DNA from: Bacteroidota bacterium
Lineage (GTDB): Bacteria > Bacteroidota > Bacteroidia > Cytophagales > Cyclobacteriaceae
Length of the DNA: 64,000 nucleotides
Assembly: GCA_018267135.1 (NCBI GenBank)
Contig: JAFDZA010000013.1
Span: 1 to 64,000 of the forward strand
Direction: 5' to 3'
This document shows positions 27,074 through 38,114 of this stretch, piece after piece (position 1 is the first letter of the stretch; each line of letters begins with the position of its first letter). The notes below the pieces were generated by a model, which saw nothing but the letters and a program-made list of their open reading frames with translations, ran no database searches and was not told where the DNA came from. Both the position numbers and the translations under genes were made by a program.

Positions 27074-27766
27074 GTGAACCTTTTTTATCAACCCAACATT
27101 CCGCAAGGAATTTTTCATCTCAATCATGAAGAGTCGCATCACGCCATTCGCGTGTTGCGAATGAATGAAGGCCAAGAACTTAACCTGACGGATGGCCTTG
27201 GTTCGTTTTATCTTGCCAAGATTACGAAGCCCGACCCAAAAAAATGTGAATTTGAGATTACCGGAAATAAATTAGCAAAGCCAAAACCTTTTCACGTTCA
27301 CATTGCCATTGCCCCTACCAAAAATACCGACCGCACCGAGTGGTTCGTAGAAAAGGCTACCGAGATTGGTGTTGATCAAATCAGTTTTATGCGTTGCCAA
27401 AATTCAGAGCGCAAAGTGATCAACTGCGAACGGATTGAAAAAATAGCAATCAGCGCCATGAAACAATCACAGCAAGTGTGGTTGCCACGAATCAGCGAAA
27501 TAATTCCATTCAAGGAAATATTGAAAATATCAGCCGATCAAAAATTTATTGCGTTTGTTGATTCGTCTAATCCCAAACATCTTCAATCGGTTGCCTCCCC
27601 ACTAAAAAAATATTTAATCCTCATTGGGCCTGAAGGCGATTTCTCTAACGAAGAATTAGAGCTTGCCACTCAAAATGGTTTCGAAAAAGTGAGTTTAGGG
27701 CCAAACCGATTACGAACCGAAACGGCTGGGTTAGTAGCTGTGCAGATTTTGAATTTTATTAATTAA
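27074..27766 (+). CDS. rsmE: 16S rRNA m3U1498 methyltransferase
   Basis: A 230-residue SPOUT-class RNA methyltransferase of the RsmE family, which modifies U1498 of 16S rRNA. The N-terminal PUA-like part has HHAIRVLRMNEGQELNLTDG. The knot has IAPTKNTDRTEWFVEKATEIGV, then MKQSQQVWLPRI, LIGPEGDFSNEELELA and LGPNRLRTETAGLVA, the SAM-binding end of the family. The start is a GTG at 27074, only 3 nt after the ACBP stop, which suggests translational coupling. The length is normal. Confidence 0.95.
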   Translation: MNLFYQPNIPQGIFHLNHEESHHAIRVLRMNEGQELNLTDGLGSFYLAKITKPDPKKCEFEITGNKLAKPKPFHVHIAIAPTKNTDRTEWFVEKATEIGVDQISFMRCQNSERKVINCERIEKIAISAMKQSQQVWLPRISEIIPFKEILKISADQKFIAFVDSSNPKHLQSVASPLKKYLILIGPEGDFSNEELELATQNGFEKVSLGPNRLRTETAGLVAVQILNFIN

Positions 27767-27768
27767 AC

Positions 27769-27845
27769 CGTCATTACGAGCGATAGCGAATCCATCTTTT
27801 AAAAAAAGAGTGGATTGCTTCGGTCATTCCTCCCTCGCAATGACG
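27769..27845. repeat. 77-bp palindromic element (CGTCATT...AATGACG)
   Basis: The outer ends CGTCATTACGAG (27769-27780) and CTCGCAATGACG (27834-27845) are complementary at 11 of 12 positions. The inner arms GAATCCA-TCTTTT and AAAGAGTGGATTGC also pair. The element begins 2 nt after the rsmE stop and ends 21 nt before the GIY-YIG start. Elements with these ends are dispersed in many bacterial genomes. Only one copy is present here. Confidence 0.8.
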
Positions 27846-27866
27846 TACTTCTTTTTTAATTTTTAT

Positions 27867-28169
27867 ATGACACGAGGCGGCTCAATTTACATTATGGCAA
27901 ATAAAAACAACACCCCATTGTACGTTGGGGTTACATCAAATTTACCGGGTCGCATATTAGAACACAAAGAAAACTTTTACTCTAAAAGTTTTACGGCACG
28001 CTATAACATTCACAAGTTGGTTTATCATGAAAGTTTCTCAACTATTGAAGAAGCCATTGATCGCAAAAAACAATTAAAGGGCGGATCAAGGCAAAAAAAG
28101 ATCAATCTGATTGAATCCCTAAATCCAGAATGGAAGGATTTGTTCGATCTTGAAGTGAAGTATTGGTAG
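27867..28169 (+). CDS. GIY-YIG nuclease-family protein
   Basis: A 100-residue single-domain GIY-YIG protein of the UvrC-endonuclease-like type. The signature reads GGSIYIMANKNNTPLYVGVT (a SIY...YVG variant). The conserved Arg is in LPGRILEHKE, and the catalytic Glu lies further on in EEAIDRKKQLKGGSRQKKINLI, ending LNPEWKDLF. Members are small nucleases of unclear cellular role, often found next to palindromic repeats. The frame opens at 27810 inside the palindrome, but the ATG at 27867 gives the usual short lead into the GIY strand. Confidence 0.9.
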   Translation: MTRGGSIYIMANKNNTPLYVGVTSNLPGRILEHKENFYSKSFTARYNIHKLVYHESFSTIEEAIDRKKQLKGGSRQKKINLIESLNPEWKDLFDLEVKYW

Positions 28170-28196
28170 ATTTATTTAATTTTCAATTTCGATTGA

Positions 28197-30212
<2,016 letters not shown>

Positions 30213-30295
30213 AAGTTTCAACTCAAAAAATGCAATTGGGCTTGCAAATTGAATTTTGAATCTCGAATCTTGATGCCCCGAACATTAACCGAGCT

Positions 30296-30805
30296 ATGTT
30301 TAAAATGAATTTTTTGCGTTGGCGCACCCGCAAGGCGCTAAAAAAAAACGAAAGCCTGCGCTCCAGCCTTCCCTATAAACAAGCCATCAATATGGGGATT
30401 CTCTTTAGTGTAGAAGACAAACAAAAACATATTGAAATAAAAGAATTTATTCACCGGTTAGAACAAGACGGGAAAAAAGTTTACATTCTTGAATACCTCC
30501 CGTTAAAAGGGGAGAACTATGAGTTTATGTTCGATTTCTTTACTCAGAAAGAATTAAATTTTTGGGGCGAAATTACATCGGAAGCGGCTCAAAAATTTAT
30601 TTCTATTCCGTTTGATTATTTATACTACATCGACCGGAAATCGAACCCGCTGGCTTTATACCTGCTAGCCGGAAGTAAAGCCAGATGCCGCGTGGGCCGC
30701 TACCATGAAGATGAAACTCATTTTTTTGAATTAATGATTGAGCAAAACGGAACCAATAAAGGCCTGATGGAAACTATGTTTAAATATACTCAACAATTGC
30801 GATGA
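30296..30805 (+). CDS. Conserved hypothetical (DUF6913-like)
   Basis: A 169-residue basic protein with no signal or membrane segment, rich in aromatic residues (FDYLYYIDRKSNPLALYLLAGSKARCRVGRY in two pieces around residues 102-133). It resembles the Bacteroidota-specific DUF6913 proteins that sit upstream of dapA. Its last four bases overlap the dapA start (ATGA), so translation is probably coupled. The function is unknown; conserved linkage with ligA and dapA is my recollection and has not been tested. Confidence 0.75.
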   Translation: MFKMNFLRWRTRKALKKNESLRSSLPYKQAINMGILFSVEDKQKHIEIKEFIHRLEQDGKKVYILEYLPLKGENYEFMFDFFTQKELNFWGEITSEAAQKFISIPFDYLYYIDRKSNPLALYLLAGSKARCRVGRYHEDETHFFELMIEQNGTNKGLMETMFKYTQQLR

Positions 30806-31665
30806 GAAATTTTACCGGAACGGGTGTAGCCCTTGTTACCCCTTTTTATGAAGATGGGAAAATTGATTTTCCTTCCTTAAAAAAATTAATAACCCATACT
30901 GCTAAAGGCGTAGATTATTATGTAGTAATGGGTACTACAGGCGAGTCGGCTACGCTCTCGAAAGAAGAAAAAAAAGAAACCCTTCAATTCATTATAAAAC
31001 ACAACCGCAAAAAACTGCCGGTTGTTTATGGCATTGGTGGAAACAACACGGCTGCCGTACTTGACGAAATTAAAACGACCAACCTAAAAGGAGTAGATGC
31101 TCTCTTGTCGGTCAGCCCCTATTACAATAAACCCTCGCAGGAAGGAATATTCTTACATTTTCAAAAAATAGCCAATGTCTCGCCTGTGCCGGTTATTTTG
31201 TACAATGTGCCCGGCCGCACATCGTCTAACCTTACGGCAAGCACTACGCTGCGTTTAGCCCGGCACAAAAATATTATCGGCATTAAAGAAGCTTCCGGCA
31301 ACCTGGAGCAGTGCATGAAAATTGCCAAAGAAAAACCAAAAGATTTTTTACTGATTTCGGGCGATGACCTGCTTACCGTAGCTATCTACTCCGTAGGCGG
31401 GCAAGGTGTTATCTCCGTATTGGCTAATGCCTACCCTGTCATTTTTAAAAAAATGATCGGATACGCCTCGTCCGGAAATTTTACCAGGGCAGCTTCGGAG
31501 GCTTATAAGTTATTGGATATTAACGGCTCGATGTACGAAGAAGGCAGCCCTACCGGAGTAAAATACTTATTAAGTTTGATGGGGATATGCCAGTCTGTGG
31601 TGCGCTTACCGATGGCTAACCCTTCTTTAGAATTGAAAAAGAAAATTGAAAAGTTAAAACTTTAG
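30802..31665 (+). CDS. dapA: 4-hydroxy-tetrahydrodipicolinate synthase
   Basis: A 287-residue TIM-barrel enzyme that condenses pyruvate with aspartate semialdehyde in lysine and diaminopimelate synthesis. The motifs are GTTGESATLSKEEK, the active-site Tyr in SVSPYYNKPSQEG, VILYNVPGRTS, and the Schiff-base Lys162 in IIGIKEASGNLEQ, followed by LISGDDLLT and GGQGVISVLAN. The length is normal. Start: ATG at 30802, overlapping the upstream gene by 4 nt. The stop is part of a downstream hairpin. Confidence 0.97.
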   Translation: MRNFTGTGVALVTPFYEDGKIDFPSLKKLITHTAKGVDYYVVMGTTGESATLSKEEKKETLQFIIKHNRKKLPVVYGIGGNNTAAVLDEIKTTNLKGVDALLSVSPYYNKPSQEGIFLHFQKIANVSPVPVILYNVPGRTSSNLTASTTLRLARHKNIIGIKEASGNLEQCMKIAKEKPKDFLLISGDDLLTVAIYSVGGQGVISVLANAYPVIFKKMIGYASSGNFTRAASEAYKLLDINGSMYEEGSPTGVKYLLSLMGICQSVVRLPMANPSLELKKKIEKLKL

Positions 31666-31685
31666 CCGAGCCGGCTAACTTTTTA
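31662..31685 (+). terminator. dapA terminator overlapping the stop codon
   Basis: A 6-bp stem, TTAGCC/GGCTAA (31662-31667, 31673-31678), with a 5-nt loop, then CTTTTTAT. The left arm includes the dapA TAG. The stem is short, so strength is uncertain. Confidence 0.5.
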
Positions 31686-31740
31686 TATTTTATTCCGTTT
31701 CAGTTTTCGGTATTGTATTCTGTCTTTAAAAAATAAACCA

Positions 31741-33618
31741 ATGAAAAATTCTTTACTGACGCTCGTATCTGTTCTCTTTTTTATCTTCGGCCAAGCTCAG
31801 GATTTATACATTCCGCGCGATGTAAAAGAGGCTTATAAAAAGGAAACCCGCTCGCCCGATGGCAAACCCGGAAAAAATTATTGGCAAAACACGGCTCGTT
31901 ATGCCATTACCCTCACGGCTCTCCCACCCAACCGAACCATTCAGGGAGAGGAAACCATAGTGTATATAAACAACAGTCCGGACTCAATCCGAAACCCGGC
32001 CATCAAATTATTTCTTAACATTCATAAACCGGGGGCTCCGCGCAACAGTGGTGTAAGTGAAGATTACCTTACCTCCGGCATGCACATAGAAACGGTAACC
32101 TTCAACGGTACCCCCTATGCCTGGAAAGAAGCTCCTTTTGCTTCTACCTGGCAAAGTATGCGATTGCCCAAGCCCTTGCCTCCGCACGATTCCATGAAAA
32201 TTACTTTCAAATGGCATTTTGAAATTTCTAAACAAAGCGGCCGCGAAGGAATGATTGACTCGACCACCTATTTTCTTGCCTACTTCTACCCGCGCATAGC
32301 CGTATTAGACGATTACAACGGATGGGATCGGATGAACTTTATGGACTCACATGAATTTTACAGCGACTTCAACGACTATACCGTTACTATCAATGCACCC
32401 AAAAATTATGTGGTATGGGGAACGGGAACTTTGCAACATCCTGAAAATTTGTTACAACCCGAAATTTTACAGCGATTCACCCATTCATTTACCAGCGATC
32501 AGATCGTTCATGTGGCCACCTTATCAGAACTTGCCCAAGGAAAAGTAACCAAACAAAATACCGTAAATCATTGGCAGTTTAAAGCACAAAATATTCCGGA
32601 TATGGCCTTTGCCATCAGCAACCATTACCTGTGGGATGCCGGCAGCGTAGTGGTTGATAATGCCACCCAGCGCAGGGCCAGTGTGCAAGCCGTATATGAT
32701 GAACCCTCGACCGATTTTAAGCACATGGTAAAATTTGGAAAACATGCACTCCATTGGTTTTCGCGCCAGTGGCCCGGCATTCCGTACCCTTACGAAAAAA
32801 CAACTATTTTCCGTGGCTTTGCCGATATGGAGTACCCTATGATGGTGAACGACAGTTCTTTTCCCGACACCACCTTTACCCGGTTTGTGGTAGAGCATGA
32901 GTTAGCACATACCTATATGCCCTTTTATATGGGCATTAACGAAACCCGGTATGGCTTCATGGATGAAGGCTGGGCTACTACGCTTGAACTGCTAATTGGG
33001 CGAACCGACATGGGGGCCGAAAAAGCAGATGAAATGTATAAGCAATTTAGGGTAATGGGATGGGCCAAAGTCCAGTCCTCTCATCAAGACATCCCCATTA
33101 CCACCCCGGGCGATGCCCTTACGGGTGCCGGGTTTGGCAATAACGAATACGGCAAGGCATCTATCGGGTATCTGGCCATGAAAGATTTACTGGGCGATGA
33201 CGCATTTAAAAAATGCCTGCATGCTTATATGGACCGGTGGCATGGAAAACACCCTACCCCGTGGGATTTCTTCTTTACCTTCAATGATGTTTCAAAAAAG
33301 AATCTGAACTGGTTTTGGAGTAATTGGTTTTTCTCCACCAACTATATAGATTTGGCTCTGAAAGAAGTGCGCCAAACTCAAGCGGGCTATCTATTAACCA
33401 TTGAAAACATAGGCGGAATGGCTGCTCCGTTTGATGTAGTTATTACTAACGAGGATGGCACCACCGAACGCACCCACCAAACCCCGGCCATTTGGGAAAA
33501 AGACCAAAAGAAAACGATTGTCGCAGTGAGTACCAAAAAGAAAATTAAATCCATTGCGCTCGATGGCAATATTTGGATGGATGCAGACGAATCCAATAAT
33601 AAGTGGACGGCAAAATAA
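31741..33618 (+). CDS. Exported M1-family metallopeptidase
   Basis: A 625-residue aminopeptidase-N-like protein with a signal peptide (cleavage near FGQAQ, residue 20). The N-terminal beta saddle has YAITLTAL and IQGEETIVYINNSPD. The zinc site is HELAH at 386-390, with the third ligand Glu409 in MDEGWA, the exact HExxH-x18-E spacing. The substrate-anchoring stretch looks like DMEYPMMVNDSSF in place of canonical GAMEN. A C-terminal Ig-like domain follows. It probably trims peptides in the periplasm. Monocistronic, with a UUCG-loop terminator just past its stop. Confidence 0.92.
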   Translation: MKNSLLTLVSVLFFIFGQAQDLYIPRDVKEAYKKETRSPDGKPGKNYWQNTARYAITLTALPPNRTIQGEETIVYINNSPDSIRNPAIKLFLNIHKPGAPRNSGVSEDYLTSGMHIETVTFNGTPYAWKEAPFASTWQSMRLPKPLPPHDSMKITFKWHFEISKQSGREGMIDSTTYFLAYFYPRIAVLDDYNGWDRMNFMDSHEFYSDFNDYTVTINAPKNYVVWGTGTLQHPENLLQPEILQRFTHSFTSDQIVHVATLSELAQGKVTKQNTVNHWQFKAQNIPDMAFAISNHYLWDAGSVVVDNATQRRASVQAVYDEPSTDFKHMVKFGKHALHWFSRQWPGIPYPYEKTTIFRGFADMEYPMMVNDSSFPDTTFTRFVVEHELAHTYMPFYMGINETRYGFMDEGWATTLELLIGRTDMGAEKADEMYKQFRVMGWAKVQSSHQDIPITTPGDALTGAGFGNNEYGKASIGYLAMKDLLGDDAFKKCLHAYMDRWHGKHPTPWDFFFTFNDVSKKNLNWFWSNWFFSTNYIDLALKEVRQTQAGYLLTIENIGGMAAPFDVVITNEDGTTERTHQTPAIWEKDQKKTIVAVSTKKKIKSIALDGNIWMDADESNNKWTAK

Positions 33619-33644
33619 AAAGGTTGCCTTCGGGCAACCTTTTT
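33617..33644. terminator. Strong terminator with UUCG tetraloop
   Basis: A 12-bp perfect stem (33617-33628 with 33633-33644) around a TTCG loop. A and T tracts on both sides make it suitable for the M1 peptidase and the convergent Hc1-like gene. Confidence 0.92.
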
Positions 33645-33666
33645 ATTTGAGTAATTACCTCCGCAA

Positions 33667-33846
33667 TTATTTTTCCTTATTTTTTAAATCCTGCACTTCT
33701 GAGCGGATTTCTTGTGCCGCATTTTTAAGATCTTGCATGCCTTTGCGCAAGCGGGTACCGGCTGCGCTATTCCCTTTATTATAAAATTTGTCTGCATCAG
33801 GTTCAATGGAGGCAATCAGTGCTTTTAAGTCTTCAAATTTTTTCAT
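33667..33846 (-). CDS. Histone H1-like protein (Hc1 type)
   Basis: A 59-residue protein starting MKKFEDLKALIASIEPDADK and containing FYNKGNSAAGTRLRKGMQDL, then NAAQEIRSEVQDLKNKEK. This matches the Hc1-type bacterial histone H1 family of Bacteroidota and Chlamydiae: the K.YN.GN.AAGTRLRK block is diagnostic. It lacks the long lysine-rich tail of chlamydial Hc1. It would bind DNA in the nucleoid. The ATG is at 33846 and the stop at 33667-33669. It is convergent with the M1 peptidase gene across a strong terminator. Confidence 0.88.
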   Translation of the reverse strand: MKKFEDLKALIASIEPDADKFYNKGNSAAGTRLRKGMQDLKNAAQEIRSEVQDLKNKEK

Positions 33847-33932
33847 TTTGTATAAAAGTTTAGTTAAAAAATTGGGTTCGGTAGTGCTAAGTTAGGCAAA
33901 AACCTTTAAAAACAACTAAAAACAAACCTTTT

Positions 33933-35186
33933 TTAAGATTTGGTTACCGCTACCAGTTCTTCTTTTCTATAAAAGCCCTCATCAAGCTTCGATTTTAAGG
34001 CAGAAAAGGCATTTAAGGTCTCTTCCACATCGGCCATAGAATGCGATGCCGTAGGGATAATTCTGAACATAATCACGTCTTTTGGCACTACCGGATAAAT
34101 TACCACCGAGCAGAAAATGCCATAGTTTTCCCTTAAATCCATACTCATGTTAGCCGCCTCGCCTACGCCTCCTTTAAAGAGCACAGGTGTAGGTGGTGTT
34201 TGTGTAGGGTTAATCATAAAGCCCCGTTCTTTCAACCCGGTTTTCATGGCAGCCATTATCTTCTTTAAATCGGCTCTGAACTCCGGATGCTTTTTAAGCA
34301 ATTCCAATCGCTTCAAGGCTCCGATCACTAAAGGCATAGGCAACGACTTCGCATAAATTTGCGAACGCACACTATACCGTAAATATTTTATTATTTTTTT
34401 ATCGCCAGCTATGAACGCCCCGATGCTGGCCATAGACTTGGCAAACGTAGAGAAGTATAAATCAATTTTATCTTGCACTCCTTGTTCTTCGCCTACCCCG
34501 GCACCGGTTGCGCCCATCGTACCAAACCCATGGGCATCATCTACCAGCAAGCGGAAATTGTATTTTTTTTTCAGTTCCACTACCCCTTTTAAATCGCCCA
34601 TATTTCCGCTCATGCCAAACACACCCTCCGTAATCACTAAAATTCCGCCACCGGTTTCATTTGCTAATTTGGTAGCGCGTTGGAGTTGTTTTTCTAAATT
34701 CTCCATGTTGTTATGCGCATACACAAAACGCTTGCCCAAGTGCAGACGTACACCATCAATTATGCAGGCATGCGATTCGGCATCGTACACAATTACATCT
34801 TTGCGGTTAACCAGCGCATCTATAATGGATATAACTCCCTGGTAGCCGTAGTTGAGCAACATCACATCTTCTTTTTTTACAAAGGCAGCCAATTGCTTTT
34901 CCAATTCAATATGGTGAACAGAGTTTCCGCTCATCATGCGCGCGCCCATAGGGGCCGCTAACCCATAGGTAGCCGTAGCCTCCGCATCGGCTTTCCGTAC
35001 TTCGGGATGGTTGGCCAGCCCCAGGTAATTGTTCAAACTCCAGTTCAGTACATTCTTACCATTAAATTTCATGCGTGGCCCAATTTCTCCTTCCAGTTTA
35101 GGAAAGAAAAAATAATCATCGGGTAGATGCGAGTATTTGGCCAAAGGCCCTTCTTCCATGCGAAGCTTATCAAATAAATCAACCAT
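33933..35186 (-). CDS. PLP-dependent alpha-oxoamine synthase (AONS/SPT family)
   Basis: A 417-residue fold-type I PLP enzyme that joins an acyl-CoA to an amino acid with decarboxylation. It has NNYLGLANHPEVRKAD, the His-stacking DAESHACIIDGVRL, the Asp-His of LLVDDAHGFGTMG, and the Schiff-base Lys in STFAKSMASIGAFIAG. The C-terminal YPVVPKDVIMFRIIPTASH resembles serine palmitoyltransferase more than BioF. A sphingolipid role is plausible for this phylum but unproven. The frame runs to a GTG at 35291, but the ATG at 35186 gives the family's normal N-terminus and leaves room for the typA promoter. Confidence 0.85.
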   Translation of the reverse strand: MVDLFDKLRMEEGPLAKYSHLPDDYFFFPKLEGEIGPRMKFNGKNVLNWSLNNYLGLANHPEVRKADAEATATYGLAAPMGARMMSGNSVHHIELEKQLAAFVKKEDVMLLNYGYQGVISIIDALVNRKDVIVYDAESHACIIDGVRLHLGKRFVYAHNNMENLEKQLQRATKLANETGGGILVITEGVFGMSGNMGDLKGVVELKKKYNFRLLVDDAHGFGTMGATGAGVGEEQGVQDKIDLYFSTFAKSMASIGAFIAGDKKIIKYLRYSVRSQIYAKSLPMPLVIGALKRLELLKKHPEFRADLKKIMAAMKTGLKERGFMINPTQTPPTPVLFKGGVGEAANMSMDLRENYGIFCSVVIYPVVPKDVIMFRIIPTASHSMADVEETLNAFSALKSKLDEGFYRKEELVAVTKS

Positions 35187-35300
35187 TGCTTGAGTTTTTA
35201 TGTTTAAATCAAAAATCGTTTCTATGTTTTTTGTCGCAAAAATAGGAAAAAGCAAATCACGATAAAATTGACCCATATCGCTGATTGCCACAAATCTGTT

Positions 35301-35308
35301 TATCTTTG
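35301..35308 (+). promoter_or_regulatory. Candidate -7 box for typA
   Basis: TATCTTTG is a perfect TAnnTTTG, 39 nt before the typA ATG. No TTTG at the expected -33 distance was found, so only half of the promoter is supported. Confidence 0.4.
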
Positions 35309-35347
35309 CGCCCTTAAATTTTTTAACAGCAGGTAAAGCCCCTATTT

Positions 35348-37174
35348 ATGGAAGTAAGCAAAATCAGGAATATTGCCATCATTGCCCACGTTGACCACGG
35401 CAAAACTACGCTGGTGGACAAACTTTTACATGCCGGACATCTTTTTAAAGATCATGAAAACCCGGGCGAATTGATTATGGACAGTAACGACCTGGAGCGT
35501 GAGCGGGGCATTACCATTTTAGCTAAAAACGTGTCCGTTCGGTATAAAGATTACAAAATCAATGTAATAGATACCCCCGGCCACAGCGATTTTGGCGGGG
35601 AGGTAGAGCGAGTGCTCAATATGGCCGATGGTTGTTTGTTGCTGGTAGATGCCTTCGAAGGCCCTATGCCGCAGACTCGCTTTGTATTGCAAAAAGCTTT
35701 GCAACTCGGCCTGAAACCAATTGTGGTCATCAACAAAGTAGATAAGAAGAATTGTACACCCGATGAAGTGCACGAGCAGGTCTTTGAATTGATGTTTGCC
35801 CTTGATGCCAATGAAGACCAGTTGAATTTCCCCACATTCTATGGATCTGCCAAACAAGGCTGGATGAGCAAAGACTGGAAAACGCCCACAACCGATATCA
35901 ACGCACTGATTGAAGGCGTTATTGAACATATACCTGCACCGAAAGTTTCTGAAGGCCCCACCCAATTGATGATCACTTCGCTTGAGTATTCTTCGTACAT
36001 CGGGCGGGTGGCGATAGGCCGCGTACAACGCGGCTCAATCAAAACCGGTCAGTTTGTTGCTTTGGTGAAACGCGATACCGGAGCCATTGTAAAAACCCGG
36101 GTAAAAGAAGTTTATGTATTTGAAGGTTTTGAGAAAAAGAAAATGGAAGAAGTGAAGGCCGGAGAAATCTGCGCTTTGGTTGGCCTCGAAGGCTTTGAAA
36201 TTGGCGACACCGTTGCTGACATTGATAAGCCTGAGGCGTTGAAGTCAATTGCCATAGACGAGCCTACCATGAGCATGCTTTTCACTATCAACACTTCACC
36301 TTTCTATGGCAAGGAAGGCAAGTTTGTTACCTCCCGTCACATCAAAGAAAGGCTTGACAAAGAATTGGAAAAAAACCTGGCTCTTCGCGTGGGCGATACC
36401 GGCTCGGCTGATAGTTTTATGGTTTTTGGCCGTGGTGTACTTCACCTGTCGGTATTAATTGAAACCATGCGCAGAGAAGGTTATGAACTTCAAATCGGGC
36501 AGCCGCAGGTAATATTTAAGGAGATTGATGGCGTTAAGTGTGAACCGATGGAAGAACTGACCATCGACTTACCCGAGACCGATGCCGGCAAGGCCATCGA
36601 AACGGTTTCACAACGCAAAGGCGAAATGACCAACATGGAGCCCAAGGCCGACCGCATGGTTTTGAAATTCAATATTCCTTCACGCGGCATCATTGGTTTG
36701 CGCACTTACTTGATGAATACCACAGCCGGTGAAGCCGTAGTAACGCATCGTTATAAAGAATATCAGCCTTACAAAGGCGAGATTCCCGGCCGTATTAATG
36801 GCTCGCTTATCGTAATGGAGCAAGGCGAGGCGATCCCCTACAGTTTGCATAACCTGCAAGACCGTGGCAAGTTCTTTATCAATCCGGGCGAAGCGGTTTA
36901 TGAAGGGCAGGTAATTGGCGAACACAGCCGCAGTGGCGACTTGGTAATTAACGTAACCAAGACCAAAAAATTAACCAATATGCGCGCCTCCGGGGCAGAC
37001 GAAAAAATGAAGATTGCCCCCGCTATAAAATTTTCGCTGGAAGAAGCATTAGAATACATTCAGTCGGATGAGTATGTGGAAGTAACACCCAAATCAATCC
37101 GGTTGAGAAAAATTTACCTGAACGAAACCGACCGCAAGCGCGAACGCAACCGGGCTGCTACGGCCAACGTTTAA
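35348..37174 (+). CDS. typA: Ribosome-associated GTPase TypA/BipA
   Basis: A 608-residue translational GTPase. G1 is AHVDHGKTT (13-21), G2 lies in RERGITILAKN, G3 is DTPGHSDFGGEVERV and G4 is NKVDK. EF-G-like domains III and V and the BipA-specific C-terminal domain follow (IIGLRTYLMNTTAGEAV, GRINGSLIVMEQGEA, KTKKLTNMRASGADEK). It assists 50S assembly and growth at low temperature in other bacteria. Length and architecture are standard. The TPR gene follows after 7 nt. Confidence 0.97.
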   Translation: MEVSKIRNIAIIAHVDHGKTTLVDKLLHAGHLFKDHENPGELIMDSNDLERERGITILAKNVSVRYKDYKINVIDTPGHSDFGGEVERVLNMADGCLLLVDAFEGPMPQTRFVLQKALQLGLKPIVVINKVDKKNCTPDEVHEQVFELMFALDANEDQLNFPTFYGSAKQGWMSKDWKTPTTDINALIEGVIEHIPAPKVSEGPTQLMITSLEYSSYIGRVAIGRVQRGSIKTGQFVALVKRDTGAIVKTRVKEVYVFEGFEKKKMEEVKAGEICALVGLEGFEIGDTVADIDKPEALKSIAIDEPTMSMLFTINTSPFYGKEGKFVTSRHIKERLDKELEKNLALRVGDTGSADSFMVFGRGVLHLSVLIETMRREGYELQIGQPQVIFKEIDGVKCEPMEELTIDLPETDAGKAIETVSQRKGEMTNMEPKADRMVLKFNIPSRGIIGLRTYLMNTTAGEAVVTHRYKEYQPYKGEIPGRINGSLIVMEQGEAIPYSLHNLQDRGKFFINPGEAVYEGQVIGEHSRSGDLVINVTKTKKLTNMRASGADEKMKIAPAIKFSLEEALEYIQSDEYVEVTPKSIRLRKIYLNETDRKRERNRAATANV

Positions 37175-37181
37175 ACTACGA

Positions 37182-38057
37182 ATGAAACTGTTTGTATTAA
37201 AGCCAAAAGTAATTGCCCACACTTTTGGCTTTTTTTTATTAACAGCCGGGCCCCTCTTTTCTGTGGCTCAACAAAAACTGGCTAAAACTCAAAAATGGGA
37301 AGCCCAAGCGGATACTCTGATGGCGCATGACGATTTTAAAAGTGCGGCACAGCTTTATTCCAAAATTCTTTCGCATCTAAAGAAAGAAGATCCGCACCAT
37401 GATCCCGTTTTATATAAACGGGCTTTAAGTTACTACCGGCTTCAGGATGCCGACCGGGCTCTTAACGACATCAACACCTATCTTGAAAAAAATACCGATA
37501 GTTCAAAAGCCTATTTGTTGCGGGCGTTAATCAATCAGTTACAAGATGATGAAGAAAAGTTGTTGCCCGATGTGGACCGGGCCATTCGGCTGGGTAACAC
37601 CAACCCCCAACTTTTGCGCTGGCGAGCTACGTTGTGGTTGGGCAAGGGCGATTTTGCTGAGGCAAAAAAGGAATTTATTCATCTCAAAAAATTTTCAGAC
37701 GACCCCGAACTGGAAACCAACCTGGCCTTAGCTTACCACGCGCTAAACCACACCGACAGCGCTTTGGTATGTATTAACAAAGCGATCGAACTCGATCCAA
37801 ATTTCTTGGGGGCTTATTTATACGGGGCTTCTTTTCTGATTGATGCCGAATATTACACCGAAGCATTAGATTACCTTTCTGCCGGCCTGAAAATAGATTC
37901 TAAAAACGGAGCTCTTTGGTTATACAAAGGGGTTGCCCTCATAGAACTAAAGCGTACGGACGAAGCCTGTCGTTGCTTGCGCAAAGCGTTCGATGCGGGC
38001 GAAGAAGATGCCGTAGATTATCTGAAAGAAAATTGCTACGAAGTATATAAGGATTGA
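37182..38057 (+). CDS. Exported TPR protein
   Basis: A 291-residue protein with a signal peptide (KVIAHTFGFFLLTAGPLFSVAQ, cleavage about residue 30) and about six TPR units from residue 36 to the end. Typical units are ADRALNDINTYLEKNTDSSKAY and ALVCINKAIELDPNFLGAYLY (shown in part). Nothing enzymatic is visible, so it is a periplasmic or outer-membrane adaptor by inference. It sits 7 nt after typA and is likely cotranscribed. It is convergent with rseP. Confidence 0.85.
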   Translation: MKLFVLKPKVIAHTFGFFLLTAGPLFSVAQQKLAKTQKWEAQADTLMAHDDFKSAAQLYSKILSHLKKEDPHHDPVLYKRALSYYRLQDADRALNDINTYLEKNTDSSKAYLLRALINQLQDDEEKLLPDVDRAIRLGNTNPQLLRWRATLWLGKGDFAEAKKEFIHLKKFSDDPELETNLALAYHALNHTDSALVCINKAIELDPNFLGAYLYGASFLIDAEYYTEALDYLSAGLKIDSKNGALWLYKGVALIELKRTDEACRCLRKAFDAGEEDAVDYLKENCYEVYKD

Positions 38058-38114
38058 TGCTTAATTAGCCATCCTTACTAAGTCTGGCAACCGTTTTATA
38101 AAGGCAGCCTCCCG

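Noticed and set aside
27810..27866. N-terminal extension of the GIY-YIG ORF
   Set aside because: The added 19 codons are encoded by the palindromic element's right arm and an AT-rich stretch. The domain starts properly at 27867.
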